From assembly GCF_900100015.1 (NCBI RefSeq), contig NZ_FNDD01000002.1, forward strand, positions 294,363-358,362: DNA of 64,000 bases. Reading direction: 5' to 3'. Positions 62,503 to 64,000 of the stretch are shown here, piece by piece (the first letter of the stretch is position 1; each line of letters begins with the position of its first letter). The position numbers and the translations under genes were made by a program. A model generated the notes under the pieces. The model had not been told where the DNA came from and made no database searches. It was given only the letters and a program-made list of their open reading frames with translations. The DNA comes from Vibrio xiamenensis. GTDB taxonomy: Bacteria; Pseudomonadota; Gammaproteobacteria; Enterobacterales; Vibrionaceae.

Positions 62503-63372
62503 CACGAGTTGCAGAAACTTGGCCAACGCCGGGTTATCAGAGCTTTTTTTATACACCAAATTCAGAGCAATCGACTGTGGCAAGTTATCGAGCGCCATAT
62601 AGCCAATGCGCGGTGATTGACGCGCAAAATGGCGTTCATTCACAATCGCCACACCGCCCCCAGCGGCGACTAAGCCCAAAATCGTTCCTTCGCCATGCGC
62701 CCATTGGGTCATGCTTGGGCTCCAACCAACCTTGTCAAACAAGCTTTGCTGCCAATTGTGATAATAAGGGTCTGCGCTATGGGTTAAACGTACCGCCGGC
62801 AGCTGATTTAGCGCCTCGATACTCATATCTGCAGAAATTTTATCTTGCCAATCCATCGGGTAAGCGAGCACTAATTTATCTTCGCTGATCGGTTTAATCG
62901 CGTATTCATCAGACAGCGACGGAAAATAATACAAAAACGCCGCATCAATTTGCTCAAGCTCCAAGCGTTTAAGCAGTACCATTGGAGAGTCAGAAAACAC
63001 TTCCAGTTCCACGGCTAAATTGTCATCGCGATAACGATTGAGTGACGTGGTCACCTCACCTTCCCACAACACAAAATCAGGGACACCCAATGCCAACGTT
63101 CCGTATTCGGTGTTAGCAAATTGGCGCACTTTGGCGTTTGCATCTTCAATTTGGCGAAAGATCGCACCAAGCTGCTTCTGGTACACCTTGCCTGCGCGGT
63201 TCAAACACAAACCTTTAGGCAAGCGGTCAAATAGCTGCACACCAAGCTCACTCTCTAATTCTTTGATTTTTCGTGAAATGGCAGGTTGAGTAATGTGTAC
63301 TTTTTGCGCAGCTAAACGAATATTTTCGGTTTCAGCAACGGCTAAAAAGTACTTAAGGTGGCGTAATTCCAT
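62485..63372 (-). CDS. LysR-family regulator
   Basis: A 295-residue regulator beginning MELRHLKYFLAVAETENIRL. The recognition region is KVHITQPAISRKIKELESE and the effector domain begins near residue 90 (GTLALGVPDFVLW). It ends inside the binding-protein gene on the other strand. It is divergent from the TonB-dependent receptor gene 361 bases away and may control it. Confidence 0.87.
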   Translation of the reverse strand: MELRHLKYFLAVAETENIRLAAQKVHITQPAISRKIKELESELGVQLFDRLPKGLCLNRAGKVYQKQLGAIFRQIEDANAKVRQFANTEYGTLALGVPDFVLWEGEVTTSLNRYRDDNLAVELEVFSDSPMVLLKRLELEQIDAAFLYYFPSLSDEYAIKPISEDKLVLAYPMDWQDKISADMSIEALNQLPAVRLTHSADPYYHNWQQSLFDKVGWSPSMTQWAHGEGTILGLVAAGGGVAIVNERHFARQSPRIGYMALDNLPQSIALNLVYKKSSDNPALAKFLQLVLFEQG

Positions 63373-63732
63373 TCGATCACTTCTTAAACGGCATCGGTTG
63401 ATAACTATATGTCAATTTCTTTAATTACAAATACGAAGCATTATCGTTTCGATATTTTGCACCAGCATCTATTTTGTCAGTGAATGGCTTCACGATTTTG
63501 TCATGGCCGGATTTCGCCCTGATAAAACGACGCTCGATAGTAACGCAACATCGAAGTCTTGTCTGGGTTTGTCGGCGTGGATTCGCTTTACTCGCCATTT
63601 TTGCCACGGCGCAAAGCACCTGTACTAACGATGCAAACTCACCTAATAAATGTGTAAGACATTAATTTAATACCTTGATTTTATTTAATTTATAAAAATA
63701 TTCATAGCTCTTTGCAGTGTAGGATTCTGAAA
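63373..63732. promoter_or_regulatory. 360-bp intergenic region between LysR and TonB receptor genes
   Basis: A/T-rich, especially 63660-63710. No clear Fur box, RNA gene or repeat was recognised. A 63-codon frame at 63474-63665 has no ribosome site and no recognisable product. Confidence 0.4.
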
Positions 63733-64000
63733 ATGGAAAAGATTGTTAGTGGTTGGCGTATCGCCAATTCGAAAAATGACACCAAGCGCGCATTACTGTG
63801 CTGCGTGCCAATGCTGGCTTATTCTGGGCTTAGCTTTGCCGAGCAACAAACCAATAATGATGAAAGTGCTCATCGCGTTAACACCGTGACCGTCTACGGC
63901 CAAGCCCTCTCCGATGATGCCAACACCACCGTCGCCAAAGAGTTGTGGGTCGGTGGTAAAGTCGCCACCAGTGTTGTCGATACGCCAGCGCTCGTTTCGG
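63733..64000 (+). CDS. TonB-dependent outer-membrane receptor, N-terminal part (cut by window edge)
   Basis: An open frame from ATG 63733 to the window end, 89 codons, with AGGA 8 bases upstream. A signal-like segment ends near SFAEQQ (about residue 36). VNTVTVYGQALSDDANTT follows, then ATSVVDTPALVS, the usual start of the plug domain in TonB-dependent siderophore receptors. It would carry a metal complex through the outer membrane. The ligand cannot be identified from the plug start alone. Confidence 0.78.
   Translation, partial: MEKIVSGWRIANSKNDTKRALLCCVPMLAYSGLSFAEQQTNNDESAHRVNTVTVYGQALSDDANTTVAKELWVGGKVATSVVDTPALVS

Noticed and set aside
63474..63665. 63-codon plus-strand frame before the TonB receptor gene
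   Set aside because: No ribosome site. The sequence shows no domain, and the cysteine and tryptophan content looks like random translation.
1..64000. Search for tRNA, rRNA, CRISPR, integron attC, IS or prophage features
   Set aside because: No clover-leaf-like segments, repeat-spacer arrays, transposase or integrase genes, or phage genes were seen by eye. Weak or diverged copies cannot be excluded without a computational search.

Overview
The window looks like part of a Vibrionaceae chromosome, and accessory and catabolic functions dominate it. The evidence is the gene families and their layout: a puu/spu-type polyamine locus, an eptA-two-component operon, pdxY, a ydcN/ydcO-type pair, a ynb-type lipid cluster, many LysR and XRE regulators, and dense coding on both strands. 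No rRNA, tRNA, CRISPR array, IS element or phage gene was seen. A Vibrio of the fluvialis/furnissii kind is my guess from gene content only.

Region 1 (1-9185) is putrescine uptake and catabolism. It holds the C-terminal end of a glutamylpolyamine synthetase, a polyamine:pyruvate aminotransferase, a PotFGHI-type ABC importer, a PuuR-type repressor, a PuuC-type aldehyde dehydrogenase and a class I glutamine amidotransferase. The order follows Pseudomonas spuBCDFGH, with enterobacterial puu-like regulator and dehydrogenase added. Region 2 (9174-14837) is envelope modification: an eptA-response regulator-histidine kinase operon and a divergent GT9 heptosyltransferase. A PmrA-box-like CTTAA(G/T) direct repeat lies in front of each transcription unit. 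Region 3 (14986-21140) is a GntR/UTRA-regulated ABC importer joined in one operon to an alkaline-phosphatase-superfamily hydrolase and a HAD-IB phosphatase. It is probably an organophosphate scavenging system, and two identical 12-bp operator candidates accompany it. Region 4 (21278-25116) is a three-subunit membrane dehydrogenase of the gluconate 2-dehydrogenase type.

Region 5 (25117-28581) has a ribbon-helix-helix protein followed by a 30-residue, half-lysine amphipathic peptide gene and a strong terminator, then a PAP2-type lipoprotein phosphatase with a beta-helical tail. Region 6 (28667-33143) has a BenE transporter with its divergent XRE-cupin regulator, then a LysR / free-amino-acid dioxygenase / LysE exporter set. 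Region 7 (33151-43445) is a sugar locus: ABC importer, a GH28 enzyme without a signal peptide, an O-GlcNAcase-type GNAT, a ROK regulator, a BadF/BadG kinase and a Gfo/Idh oxidoreductase. Region 8 (43516-52764) is mixed: GNAT, SulP transporter, HdfR-like LysR, pdxY, PanE-like reductase, XRE regulator and two MFS transporters.

Region 9 (53253-59633) is an expanded ynbABCD-type lipid module: a CDP-alcohol phosphotransferase, a hydrolase-methyltransferase fusion, a patatin-like protein, an SDR, a CdsA-like protein, and a PAP2/dual-specificity phosphatase fusion. I consider it the best candidate for an undescribed system, followed by the lysine-rich peptide pair, the PmrA-box regulon and the organophosphate cassette. 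Region 10 (59892-64000) has a PKD-bearing trypsin-fold protease, a solitary periplasmic binding protein, a LysR regulator and the start of a TonB-dependent receptor.
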